Below, piece after piece: positions 1 through 8,044 of a DNA stretch of 12,765 nt. How positions within the stretch are numbered: position 1 is the first letter of the stretch; each line of letters opens with the position of its first letter. The notes beneath the pieces were generated by a model. It ran no database searches. It was not told where the DNA came from and saw nothing but the letters and a program-made list of their open reading frames with translations. Made by a program: the position numbers and the translations under genes. Origin of the DNA: Asterionellopsis glacialis (taxonomy: Eukaryota; Bacillariophyta; Plagiogrammaphyceae; Rhaphoneidales; Asterionellopsidaceae); NCBI GenBank assembly GCA_014885115.2, contig WKLE02001289.1, positions 1 through 12,765 on the forward strand, in the 5' to 3' direction.

Positions 1-375
1 CTGGCACTCTTTCCAATTAGTGACTGAAATATTTGAACCCATGGCATATTTTATGTGAGTGTCGGTATATGTTGGACACCAGACAGACTGAATAGTGGAT
101 GGGTGGTCAGACTTCTGTAGCAACTGGTGTGGGTTTCCACTCTGATGCTGCCATATGTATTTCATCAAATGCATAATCATAATTTGTAGTGTGACATTTC
201 CTGTAACTCATCATCAGTTGACCCAAAGAGATTCTTTCTTTCCCATGGTTTGCAAATAACATAAGGGTAGTCCGCTTCTGCAGTAGGACAGTCTCAATCT
301 CTGCATAAACTTATAACCAATCCAGAGTGGGATTTATACCTCCCACATAGATCATCAGAGCCTTCACAATCACCT

Positions 376-390
376 ACAACAACAACAACA
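376..390. repeat. Short ACA/CAA trinucleotide run
   Basis: Five ACA units in a row. On the minus strand they encode the run of Val just before the GDCEGSDDLCGR motif of the transposase-like relic, so the run lies inside former coding sequence and is probably a small slippage expansion. Confidence 0.7.
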
Positions 391-1067
391 GGAATTTGGA
401 AGACCATATCTTTATGCATGTTGACATTAATGCATATATTTGTGGCTATGCCTCCCAATTTTGCTCTTATTTGATACAAGATAGAATTAATCTCAGAGCT
501 CTGTGATAATTCATAGTATTGCAGCCTCTTAACACAATATCATCCACTTTTCCATCATTATCTTCTGGCCTATTTATAAACCCATTTGGATGCCATGCAT
601 GTGATTGATTCCAAGTTGCTTAATTAAAAATTGTCAGTAAGATCATTACATGACAAAACACTAAGGTGAGTGCCATCAATATATAAAATTATTCCACAAA
701 AAATATCTTTGTTGGTGGTACACAACTCTTTTTGACTCTTCTGACAAACTTCACCTTGGTGCATTTCTTTAAGTGTGTCACCAACTTCATATTCAGGTTT
801 GTACTTGGTAGGATCAGTCTCAGATATCACTAAGGTGTGTGAATTGTTGATTCTTGGGTCATTTATCAAGGATTCAAACATTGCTTTGAAATCAAATACT
901 ACTACATCTTCTTTACCACACCCTTCTAACATGTAAGGGATGGTGCTTAGCTTACAATTTTCAGTTTTGAATGATCTTTCCAATTTTTTCATAATAGTTT
1001 TCCTTTGCAAATTCTTTCCAGAAAAAGTAACTCCACGGGATATAGCATTCTCAAACCATGCAATTAT

Positions 1068-1081
1068 TTTATCATTTATCA
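1068..1081 (-). repeat. 7-bp tandem duplication causing a frameshift
   Basis: TTTATCA occurs twice head to tail (1068-1074 and 1075-1081). On the minus strand the doubled TGATAAA sits between ...LFDK and the continuation IIAWFE of the transposase-like relic. Removing one copy would put both reading segments in the same frame, so this looks like the lesion that split them. Confidence 0.8.
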
Positions 1082-1446
1082 AACAGGGTCAATGGAGCCC
1101 CAGCCTCTTGTAACATGAACAACAATTTTGTACTCATGGTAGTTTCATGAGATAAATAAACAGGATGCTCCTGATTCTCAGGTGTACCATCAAAGGCATC
1201 ATCATCAGTATTGTTGTTGTTACTATTTAAATCAAGAATTGAGCTGCCATTGTCAGTAAAGTGTGCATCAACATATTGGGTGGGATCTTCTTGATTGTTT
1301 TGATAAGCCATAGGATCTTGTGATTCATTAGCAGGTACCTTTGTACCATTATGATATATGTAAGTTCTATTGGCACTGATTGGAGAAGTATCATTGCATA
1401 AGAAATCTCCACCAAAAGTGCTCTTGTCAATATGAGTTGTGAGAGC

Positions 1447-1871
1447 TCAGTGAGAGTTGAACAGCTGGGTGGCTCTCTTTTTGTGCCCTCAGAACAGAGG
1501 ACTGGTAAGATTGAGATTGCGTCCTTTTGGACATGCTATGTAACCTTTAAAGCTTTTGTTGTTAGTCTGTTGCTACTGTTTATTTGGGTCAACTTACAGG
1601 TTACCTCTAGGCCAACTGGTCAGTGTGTGATCAGCTTGAGCCTATGCAATACAATGATTCTCATGTGATGAGAGACTTTTTTTGTCATGAGCTGAAAAAT
1701 GTGCCTGATGAGGCCAAAATATGGGACTTAGAAAGAAGGAAATAATACACAGACCAATGACCATAGTGACTAGTGACCAATAATTAGGTAACAAGCCAGC
1801 CATTCTTTCAGTTCATGACATGAAAAATTAATATCATGAAAAATAGTATACTTTACATCATCTACTCCAAC
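1447..1871. other. Stretch with no supported gene
   Basis: The plus strand is open at 1432-1668, with a hydrophobic middle, but it starts opposite the relic's first segment and shows no family motif. The minus strand has scattered short coding-like pieces that could be further decayed 5' sequence of the relic, but I cannot connect them. No RNA gene or repeat is seen. Confidence 0.5.
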
Positions 1872-2051
1872 TTAATTATGAGAACTTGAAAAGTTGGCTA
1901 ATAATTGCAGTTTTTCTGTCTGCTCCTGCTGAAATTTGGCCTTCAGCTCATTGTATTCTGCAATAGTAACACTACCAGAACTTAAACTCATGTTGCTCCT
2001 TTGATCTGAATTTTGTACCTTTTCATAGGTGTATACATTAGATGGTGCCAT
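1872..2051 (-). pseudogene. Short coiled-coil coding relic, unrecognised
   Basis: The minus-strand ATG at 2051-2049 begins MAPSNVYTYEK and the frame runs 59 codons to a TAA at 1872-1874. The frame is also open upstream to about 2102. The second half, SVTIAEYNELKAKFQQEQ followed by TEKLQLLANF, has the heptad spacing of a coiled coil and is rich in Glu, Gln and Lys. The MAPS start followed by a Thr/Ser-rich stretch and a coiled coil resembles the N-termini of several diatom transposon-linked proteins, but I cannot name one. It lies about 430 bp upstream, on the same strand, of the transposase-like relic and could be a decayed N-terminal exon or a separate small protein. It is much too short to be complete. 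Confidence 0.35.
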
Positions 2052-2102
2052 GATGCCAAGTGTAGAATGACAACAATGGACCCTGTAAATCAAACCAGTC
2101 AA

Positions 2103-2623
2103 CTGTGTGTATGACAGTTGTCAATGATGTCCAATGACATTGTCAAACAAGACAACAGAACTTGGGTTGTGTTGAAATGCAAAAAAATGCTTCATTTTAT
2201 GGCACGGCTATATTTGTTCAAATTACATGTTGGAAATATGTAGAATCTACATGGAATGGATACCACCTAGTGAAAAAAACATTTATCTAGTGTATTTACA
2301 AAAATTTAGCCAATTTTTTTGTATTTTATAATTACTTTTTTTATTACCAAAAAAATATGGAAACAAAATAGTGCACCAGACAAAGGGAGAGCTGTTCATG
2401 CGCTGAACCCTTTTTTTCCAAAAAAAGAAATATTTTATTATGATTAAATAAAAAAGGTATATTGTAATTCTAGAGAAAAAATGGAAAAAAATTAAATTTA
2501 TCAAAGATAACAAAAACGTTTTTTCCAATCAATGTCATTCACCACACCCTACTCATAAGTTTTGAATTTTATTATACAACATGGATCAGTGTCACCAATC
2601 CTTGTCCAAACAAAATCTAATCA
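2103..2623. other. AT-rich stretch without a gene
   Basis: Very AT-rich sequence with many homopolymer A and T runs, notably 2270-2520. An apparent minus-strand reading frame here (2283-2528) is composed almost wholly of Phe, Ile, Lys and Tyr and reflects base composition. No RNA gene, LTR or longer repeat is visible. Confidence 0.65.
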
Positions 2624-3100
2624 TTAAACATCATAATTGCAACAAATCACTCTGTTAGGGGTCTCATTTGAAAGGTAATTTAACAAAAATTGTAAGGATA
2701 TATATGTCATTTTATGATTTTGTATATCTGTCAAGAAATCGTGATCGTCATTGCAGCAATTTTTTGTCATCAATTTGTCTTCTTTGCTAACCACAATGGC
2801 ACTGCTTAGTTCATTTTCTACAAGTTTTTGTTTAGAATTTTGACTGCAGCCAAAAATACATGATCAACAATTTTTTCCAGACTTTGCTCCAATTCATTTG
2901 TCACCTCTGTTTTGTTATGATCTCTTGTTCTTCTTTTTGAATACTCTGTTTATCTCACTGAAAGGGATTGTTACTTCTGAGTTAATTTCAGTCCACCTTT
3001 TTAAGCTTTTTATCATGTTCTTTTTGAAGGTCAATTGTTTGTCTCAACTTTCAAAACAGATAACACTCAAGTTGTCTCAAGTTCAAGCAATCTTCAAGAA
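2624..3100 (-). pseudogene. Decayed coiled-coil coding relic, unrecognised
   Basis: Three minus-strand pieces in different frames look like one decayed protein. About 3097-2983 gives KLRQTIDLQKEHDKKLKKVD, strongly heptad-like, with a stop just before it. About 2907-2818 gives VTNELEQSLEKIVDHVFLAA and ends in TAG. Positions 2818-2624 are open for about 65 codons (SSAIVVSKEDKLMT, then an Asp/His-rich stretch). A coiled coil rich in Leu, Lys and Glu followed by a mixed region is common in ORF1 or Gag-like proteins of retroelements, and the piece lies on the same strand as, and downstream of, the gag relic. That link is inference. No catalytic motif is visible. The plus-strand frame at 2898-3167 is the opposite-strand shadow of this region. 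Confidence 0.3.
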
Positions 3101-3218
3101 CATTGACCTTGTTGGTTATTTGTTTTGTAGCATTCAGCATTCACAATGTTACCAATTACCTTCATGAAGTTCTCAATTCATCACTAAAGTGTAATTTGTG
3201 AAGTATCAGAAAAAAATC

Positions 3219-3340
3219 CTCAAGCAAAGACTCCTTATTGCAGGCTGTTGCAAACACAATTTGTTTGCTTTGTGGGTAATTGTATCTTATCACTTGAATT
3301 TTTCAGTGAACAATTATCTTTACGGCATTTGAATTTGTCC
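3219..3340 (-). repeat. Second copy of the gag 3' tail (direct repeat)
   Basis: This 122-bp stretch matches 3465-3586 with about 12 mismatches by eye (roughly 90% identity), in the same orientation and 246 bp away. Read on the minus strand it repeats the Cys-rich end of Gag (CRKDNCSLKNSSDKIQL and NCVCNSL) and then meets a stop. It is a partial duplication lying after the end of gag. Confidence 0.85.
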
Positions 3341-3464
3341 TGATAACTGTTACATTTCAGAAATCACAGCACGGAATCCACAAGAGAACAATTTCTGTTA
3401 CTTGGTAACGTTTTTTTTTCTTAAGTGTCTTATCATATATCAAACCTCGGCTTTTGAGTCTACT

Positions 3465-3586
3465 CTCAAGCAAAGACTCCATATAGCAGGCTGTTGCAAA
3501 CACAATTCATTTGTTTTGTAGGTAATTGTATCTTATCACTTGAATTTTTCAGTGAACAATTATCTTTGCAGCATTTGCACTTGCCT
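3465..3586 (-). repeat. First copy of the gag 3' tail (direct repeat)
   Basis: Partner of 3219-3340. It encodes the final Cys-rich segment of the gag relic (CKCCKDNCSLKNSSDK, then NCVCNSLLYGVFA and a stop). The 125 bp between the two copies resembles neither flank, so this is not a simple ongoing tandem array. Confidence 0.85.
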
Positions 3587-4386
3587 TTATTTGCCTTCTG
3601 ATCTTTACTGTTTAGGCTATTTGTAGGATTGTTAGGTTTATCCTTACAAGGCGGTTTATCTTTGGTCCTAGGGCCTGACGGGTCTCCTATGTTGTCCATA
3701 ACTTCCATACATTCCAGAAACTCCAGAAATGCTGACAGGCCCTTATCTTGAGGGTCAAATCCTTGACCTGTCATTTCCTTGCTCCAGGTAGCGGGAATTC
3801 CCAATTCAAAGATCTCTAGTAATTCTTCCTTGGAGAGCTTCGAGTTCTTGTCTGCTCTAGGGAACTTCTCTAAGTAGCCATTAAGCGTGTGAAGAGCAGC
3901 TTGGTACTCTTTGGACATTAGTTTATGTGGTTTCCTGAGGAATCAGCACATATACCGTTTCTGCTTCATGAGCACCTTAAGTGGGAAAAAATGCTTCTTG
4001 AGGTTGTCTCTGACCAACTTGAAGTGCTCCACTGTCTCGTTTCTGCGTTGAGTAGCTGCAGCGTTGAATACATGCAGACCTTCTTTGCATAGTAATGCAT
4101 GGTCCATCGAGTAGTGAGCAGGCCCGGTTGTGATAAGTTGACCGCAAATCACTTGGTCCAGATTATTGAACCAGTCCAGTAGTTCTCTAGGAGATCCATG
4201 ACTAAAGTACAGAAACTCCATAGTATACTTCTCTTTGGCATTTTGATCTCCAGGATTTGACAACAGGCTAACTTTCGCGTACTGTGCTTTAGCTAGCTTC
4301 TGTTCTTCCGTACTCAGAATTTCAAGCGGGATAGGAGGCGGTGGGTAGCTTTGACCATTGCCTTGGTTAGGAGTAACGACTTTCAT
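3466..4386 (-). pseudogene. gag: Ty3/gypsy-type Gag, interrupted by an in-frame stop
   Basis: Gag forms the virus-like particle and binds the element RNA. I chose ATG 4386 (MKVVTPNQGNG), which is followed by the Pro-rich YPPPPIPLEILSTEEQKLAK typical of diatom Gags; the frame is open upstream almost to the LTR edge. The first part ends RNETVEHFKLVRDNL, KKHFFPLKV, MKQKRYMC, then TGA (3943-3945). The same frame continues FLRKPHKLMSKEYQAALH, LNGYLEKFPR, LSKEELLEIFELGIPATW, and a Lys/Asn/Pro-rich tail with a Cys-rich segment (KCKCCKDNC) where a zinc knuckle would be. About 305 codons in all. The family has RR before FLRKP; here C-stop is seen, which two C-to-T changes at CpG would give. The Cys-rich tail does not form a clean CCHC knuckle. 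Except for the one stop the frame is open throughout, so this may be the youngest relic in the window. Confidence 0.78.
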
Positions 4387-4444
4387 GGTTGAGTTGGATA
4401 AAATTGGAATGATATTGGATAGTAACTTACCGCTTTTTGCGTGG

Positions 4445-4456
4445 AGTGTTAACACT
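4445..4456. other. 12-bp perfect palindrome at the LTR/leader junction
   Basis: AGTGTTAACACT reads the same on both strands and lies 1 bp outside the LTR end, exactly where the primer-binding site of the minus-strand element is expected. It is not a recognisable tRNA 3'-end complement. It may be chance, or part of a self-primed start of reverse transcription as known for some Ty3-type elements. Confidence 0.5.
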
Positions 4457-4548
4457 ATGCACTATGCTGGCAGCAATATTGAAAAATAAGGTGAAAATAT
4501 GAAAATTGATTAAAGTTTGTTAGAGAGAATAAATTATGAGCTATTTTA

Positions 4549-4654
4549 ACTAGTTGCTAAAAATACCCAACAATTCACCAATTTGTCTTCTTGACCCAAT
4601 TGCAGTACGGGATCCTACGGCAGATCTACTTAGAGTTTGGATTTCAATGGAGTT
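4549..4654 (-). repeat. Highly conserved LTR core, left copy
   Basis: This 106-bp stretch differs from the reverse complement of 9372-9477 at about 5 positions by eye, far fewer than the rest of the LTRs. In element direction it contains GTAGGATCCCGTACTGC and a run ending GCAACTAGT. It probably spans an R/U5 or transcription-start region, which is inference. Confidence 0.8.
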
Positions 4655-4753
4655 CGTTTTTAACATTTGACCCAAACTCCCCAAGGCAGCCAATCCGAGG
4701 GCACCAGGCTGGCGCGTCACCATGTTCCGGCATGAAGCATCATGCTTTGCTTG

Positions 4754-4761
4754 TGACGTCA
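4754..4761. promoter_or_regulatory. CRE-type bZIP site, full palindrome
   Basis: TGACGTCA, the consensus cyclic-AMP response element bound by bZIP factors, inside the left LTR. The aligned position in the right LTR (9237-9244) is TGATGTCA, a CpG lost by one transition. TGACAT/TGACGT-like half sites recur within the next 130 bp. Its activity is not shown by sequence. Confidence 0.5.
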
Positions 4762-4965
4762 GCATTTGCATGAACGCGGTGCGTCACCGCACGTTCACGC
4801 CTGTCTGCTCAATAATGTTATCACATCATCTTGTCTATCAACTTGGTGATGTCATCATGTCATCTTGTCTGTCCAAGTCTGTGACATCATTGCGTCACGG
4901 TCCGTCTGTACTACGGTTGATTGACATATCACACGAGTCTTGTGACTTGCCTACTGCAAGCTCCA

Positions 4966-6319
4966 TATAAGCATGATTGGCTTTGTTGACAACAGTACTG
5001 GATACTGTAATGCAGCATCACCAAATGAAGATATCTGGATCTTGTTTTGTAGGATGCAACACAATGCCCACTTATGGAACAAGTTACTATTGCAATCCTG
5101 GGGCAATTTAAAATTATCCAAACTCCTTTACCACGTCTCAGACTACCAATTTACTCCCAGAGGAGAACCCACCCTCCACAACAAATTTCACAATTTAAAA
5201 ATATCCATTCCCTCTAACACGGAATCCTGTAATTTAGTAATATCTCAGCAATCTCCCTACAGTGATCATGAAACCCTAGGCTGTTTCAAATCGCCCAGTG
5301 GCAATCAAGTAACTCAACTACTTGCAATCCGAGAGAAAAGTAATAGGCATCTCAAAGTAATTCAAACTAGCCCTTTTCAACACCAAGATGCATGGACTCA
5401 CTATTACGCAATATTCTTACCTAGCATTGGATATAGCCTTCCACTGTGTCATTTTACAGAACAAGACCTAAAATCAATACAGCAAAAATCCACCAGAATA
5501 TTACTTGCAAAAGCAGGTTTCAATAGGAATACTTAGCATGGAGAACTCTCTATGATATACAAGGAATTGGTCAGATTGAATTATTCTTGAAACACTGGAG
5601 ATCTCAGTCATTTATTTCCCAACTCCTAGAGATTATTTTTTCATGGATTATGGTGCAAACAGGAACCAGTTACGCCCCTCTAGAGAACACTGCTGTTCTT
5701 CTTCCACACCTAGAAGCCAAATGGTTCCAATCACTTTGGACATTCTTATCTACCTTTAACGGCACAATCTCTCTGCTAATGTCAGATCAGAACCAATTCC
5801 AGAGGAAGCACAATAAATGCATCATGGACATAGTCCTTGCACACTCCAAATTTAAACCACACAAAATTTGTTCTATCAACTACTGTAAGTTATATCTTCA
5901 AGCAATTACTATTTTGGACATAACCAAAGCTTCCGGCACTCATCTCAGACCAGGCATCTTGGCAAGAGTCATACTCATTAATTCCCATATGACAAACTTT
6001 AGAGAATTTTGTCAACAGCAACCAGATGATACATCATGGCGTACGTGGAGAAAAGCATGCAAATTATTCTCTTCCAAAAATGGCAAACTTCACCAGCCCT
6101 TGACTGACTGGTTACATAAACCTGAAGACCTTTGCCAAAGTTGGAATGCTTCTATGGATGCAGCAGATCAGTGCTTGTATATTTGATGCTACAATGGATA
6201 TACCAAATGCTCCAGAAATAATGCCAGGCTATACTGCCAGACTTCATCCACTACTTGAACAGTACCAAGTACTAGTGTTCCAGTCAAATCTAAGCAACAT
6301 CATCTTGGTTGGTATGTAA
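4966..6319 (+). pseudogene. Reverse transcriptase C-terminal part, broken
   Basis: The frame 4973-5536 opens with MIGFVDNSTG. FVDN is at the position of the YxDD box that binds catalytic magnesium; the second Asp is Asn, so the polymerase is dead even where the frame is intact. Downstream come CRMQHNAHLWNKLLL, KLSKLLYHVSDY, ETLGCFKSPSGNQ and PSIGYSLPLCHFTEQDLKSI, characteristic of the diatom RT family, ending LLAKAGFNRNT. The next frame (from about 5537) resumes at LAWRTLYDIQGIGQIELFLK. About a dozen family residues between the two are missing, which points to a small out-of-frame deletion near 5535. It then carries LPHLEAKWFQSLW and INYCKLYLQAITILDI to 6186. A further shift gives 6182-6319 (FDATMDIPNAPEIMPGY). 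Motifs for RT fingers and active-site Asp A are upstream of the truncation and missing. Confidence 0.7.
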
Positions 6320-6985
6320 CCAATGTATTCCACCAAAGGTATTCTGCAATACCTAGTTATAGTTCATTTACAGAATTTATTGCTATACAACCCAAATGGT
6401 CAAAACAGTTACTTAGATACCTTCAATTCTTAGTTCTATTAGAGGATATTGTTCAATTTATCACCTTCCATTCCATCATCATCACCAGCGATGGCTCCGT
6501 CTCCAACTCTGGTAATGGCACGTTCAGATGGGTTGCTGCAACTAGTAATAAAACACATATTTTTTCTTGCTCTGGTTGGGCATATGGTGTTTGGTTGGTA
6601 ATTTGATGCAAGCTGAAGCCTACAGCTGTTTGTCCTGGGTAACTTTCCTCTTCTTACTGAAACTATATCACAACATCGACTGGGAAAATAACATCCAATT
6701 GATGCAATACACAGACAGCAAATTTCTATTAACTTGCATCAACCAAATTCAACAACAAGCATACTCTCCCAACTCAACCCTTTCTAGCGATTGGGATGTC
6801 ATTTAAATGATTTGTGATACACTTTCCACATTGCCAGAATTCCCCCTTCTACATGTCCACGGCCACTAGGACAGCAAATGTTCCTTCAACAACTTCCCCC
6901 ACCTGCTCAACTCAATGTAGAGGCAGACCACCTAGCTGGTTGACTTTGTCAAACAGACCGTCCACCTAATCTCTCTACAGTCATC
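6310..6985 (+). pseudogene. RNase H domain of the RT relic, broken
   Basis: RNase H degrades the RNA strand of the RNA/DNA hybrid. Frame 6310-6605 ends in SDGSVSNSGNGTFRWVAA, whose first Asp (6490-6492) is catalytic. A shift near 6597 leads to NLMQAEAYSCLSW (Glu 6615-6617) and YTDSKFLL (Asp 6714-6716), the second and third catalytic acids. The same frame passes a TAA (6804-6806) and a TAG (6867-6869) lying in HVHGH-stop-D, where the family has Gln. A further shift near 6893 gives AQLNVEADHLAG (Asp 6926-6928, the fourth acid) and then a TGA at 6941-6943. All four acids can still be read, across three frames. CAG to TAG at 6867 and CGA to TGA at 6941 are C-to-T readings against remembered family sequence. 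Confidence 0.72.
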
Positions 6986-7945
6986 TAATTCCCTAGTTAC
7001 CAGGCTCAACTTAACGTCAACAAGATTACATGCAATGGAAAGTATCCATCAACAATTTGTTCACCCGATTTATTAGAATACATTAAAAGTCGGCAAAAGC
7101 TTTCTCAAGCACAATTCTGCTCTATTAACACCAATGCTCACTCCACAGCATTATTGACATTGTCTCAGAAGCACCCAGTTCTCATCAAACTAGTCCACTC
7201 TCATCTGCCGCTTAACCTGGTTGTCTCCAGATATGACAAACTGACAGATCCAACTTGACCAGCGTGTAAAGCAGTCAAAGAAGATATGCTACACCATTTC
7301 CAATGCATTAACTCCAATCTACAACAAAAGAGATCTCTCTTACTCCAATCGATTCATGCACAATGCGACATATTGAAATCTGATCCAATGATTTGCAATA
7401 CACTTCTGTTTGCCCTCGAACACTTGTTTGGATCACAATGCAACCCTCCATTGCACTTAATTACTCATTTATAAGATACACAATCCGAACTAGGATGGAT
7501 ACAAATAATGCAAGGATGCTTTGCTCTGAAGTGGTCATATCTGCAGGATTGCCATTATGAGACAATACCAAAACAGTGCCAAACCAGTCAATCATGGACA
7601 ATTGCTATGTACCACATTATCTTCTGTTGGTATCCTGGTTATTGGCAAACCTGGAATTCCATAAAACATGGCATCAATAATCCCCAAAGACATGCTATAA
7701 CTCGCGAAAGAGCTATCAACAAGATGGGGGCGCTTTACCTATTCAAAGACGAGGTATTGTCCAAGGATAAAGATATATTTTATGCAAATGTTAAACAACA
7801 CACAGAGAACGTGGCAACAACACAACTACAAAATCGGATCTCAACATGGCAACCAACTATTCTGAACAGTGTGAAGCATGCAAAATTGTGGGCAATCAAA
7901 GGAGTGAGGACTATTAATCATTATTTTCAATTCCAACCAGACTGA
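6986..7945 (+). pseudogene. C-terminal domain of the RT relic with zinc-binding-like motif
   Basis: One frame stays open to TGA at 7943-7945 apart from stops at 6986-6988 (TAA), 7256-7258 (TGA) and 7472-7474 (TAA). It reads SPDLLEYIKSRQKLS, HPVLIKLVHSHLPLN and SRYDKLTDPT, then the TGA in place of the first Cys of a CPAC...H...C motif (PACKAVKEDMLHHFQC follows). This pattern resembles the zinc-binding segment found after RNase H in non-LTR reverse transcriptases. After 7474 it continues GWIQIMQGCFALKWSYLQ, TWNSIKHGI, ATTQLQNRISTWQP and AIKGVRTINHYFQ, matching the usual end of the diatom family. The natural stop is taken to be the one at 7943-7945. Confidence 0.65.
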
Positions 7946-8044
7946 TCAAATTCAATGTTTACACTAAGTAAAACCTCAAACCTGATGGTCCAGGCTGTCG
8001 TTGCGAGTAGACTAGATTTCTATGGTTATCAGTAGCTGCAGTGA
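7946..8044. other. Junction between RT relic and Ty3 pol relic
   Basis: About 100 bp between the last stop of the RT relic and the first codons of the integrase. No family motif is readable, and there is no poly-A tract or obvious direct repeat. It probably contains the 3' untranslated end of the RT element and the breakpoint into Ty3 pol. Confidence 0.5.

Larger units (their letters stand above)
1..1446 (-). pseudogene. Broken transposase-like gene of a diatom multi-copy family, partial
   Basis: The minus strand reads leftwards from about 1446 and leaves the window at base 1. At least four frames must be joined: 1446-1072, 1082-624, 619-467 and 479-177, then further pieces to base 1. Segment 1 has an Asn/Asp-rich linker and ends in QEAGAPLTLFDK. 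Segment 2 continues with IIAWFENAISRG and ends near YIDGTH. Segment 3 carries HPNGFINRP and MNYHRAL. Segment 4 carries VVGDCEGSDDLCGRYKSH, then a TGA (294-296) exactly where a Cys of a CRDCDCP-like motif would sit, then DCPTAEADYPYVICKPWE. I recognise this order from a diatom multi-copy family that I take to be a DNA transposase of Plavaka/KDZ type; the family name is inference. No ATG is needed before 1311, because the frame is open back to 1446. Frameshifts, stops and a short tandem duplication make it a dead copy. I am confident that it is a relic and moderately confident that it is transposase-related. Confidence 0.62.
3219..4965 (-). mobile_element. Ty3/gypsy-type retrotransposon, 5' part only, reading leftwards
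   Basis: In the direction of the minus strand the order is LTR (4965-4458), a 71-bp leader (4457-4387), then gag (4386-3466), which is the normal 5' order of an LTR retrotransposon. Protease, reverse transcriptase, RNase H and integrase do not follow; the element stops soon after the duplicated gag tail. No tRNA-complementary primer-binding site beginning TGG is found next to the LTR. The LTR resembles the plus-strand LTR at 9072-9558, so both belong to one family. Confidence 0.72.
4458..4965 (-). repeat. LTR of the Ty3-type element (inverted copy, about 508 bp)
   Basis: The edges on the plus strand are TG at 4458 and CA at 4965, so in element direction the LTR also starts TG and ends CA. 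It aligns along its length with the reverse complement of 9072-9558. The outer end (TGCACTATGCTG) and the other end (GACTTGCCTACT) match, and the middle is diverged. Positions 4549-4654 are about 95% identical to the partner. It carries a full palindromic CRE at 4754-4761 and several half sites. It directly abuts gag on one side and the RT/RNase H relic on the other. The 4965 edge is the less certain one, because the last 10 or so bases differ from the partner. Confidence 0.78.
4966..7945 (+). mobile_element. 5'-truncated RT/RNase H (non-LTR-type) retroelement relic
   Basis: The unit holds, in order, the end of a reverse transcriptase, a thumb/connection region, an RNase H domain and a C-terminal domain with a zinc-binding-like motif. 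This order matches a large diatom protein family that I take to be LINE-like; the exact clade is uncertain. The endonuclease and the first part of the RT are absent, and no integrase belongs to it. It begins exactly where the inverted LTR ends, so either the LTR element inserted into it or a rearrangement joined them there. It contains at least five frameshifts and at least six in-frame stops, and two apparent short deletions. No poly-A tail or target-site duplication is seen at the 3' end. Confidence 0.68.

Noticed and set aside
1432..1668. Plus-strand frame with one possible membrane segment
   Set aside because: No family resemblance, and it begins opposite the transposase-like relic; likely chance.
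2283..2528. Minus-strand frame rich in Phe, Ile, Lys and Tyr
   Set aside because: Composition follows the poly-A/T background; no motif or plausible start.
2898..3167. Plus-strand frame with a hydrophobic N-terminus resembling a membrane protein
   Set aside because: It is antisense to the coiled-coil relic, and its Leu/Phe content is expected opposite Lys/Glu-rich coding sequence.
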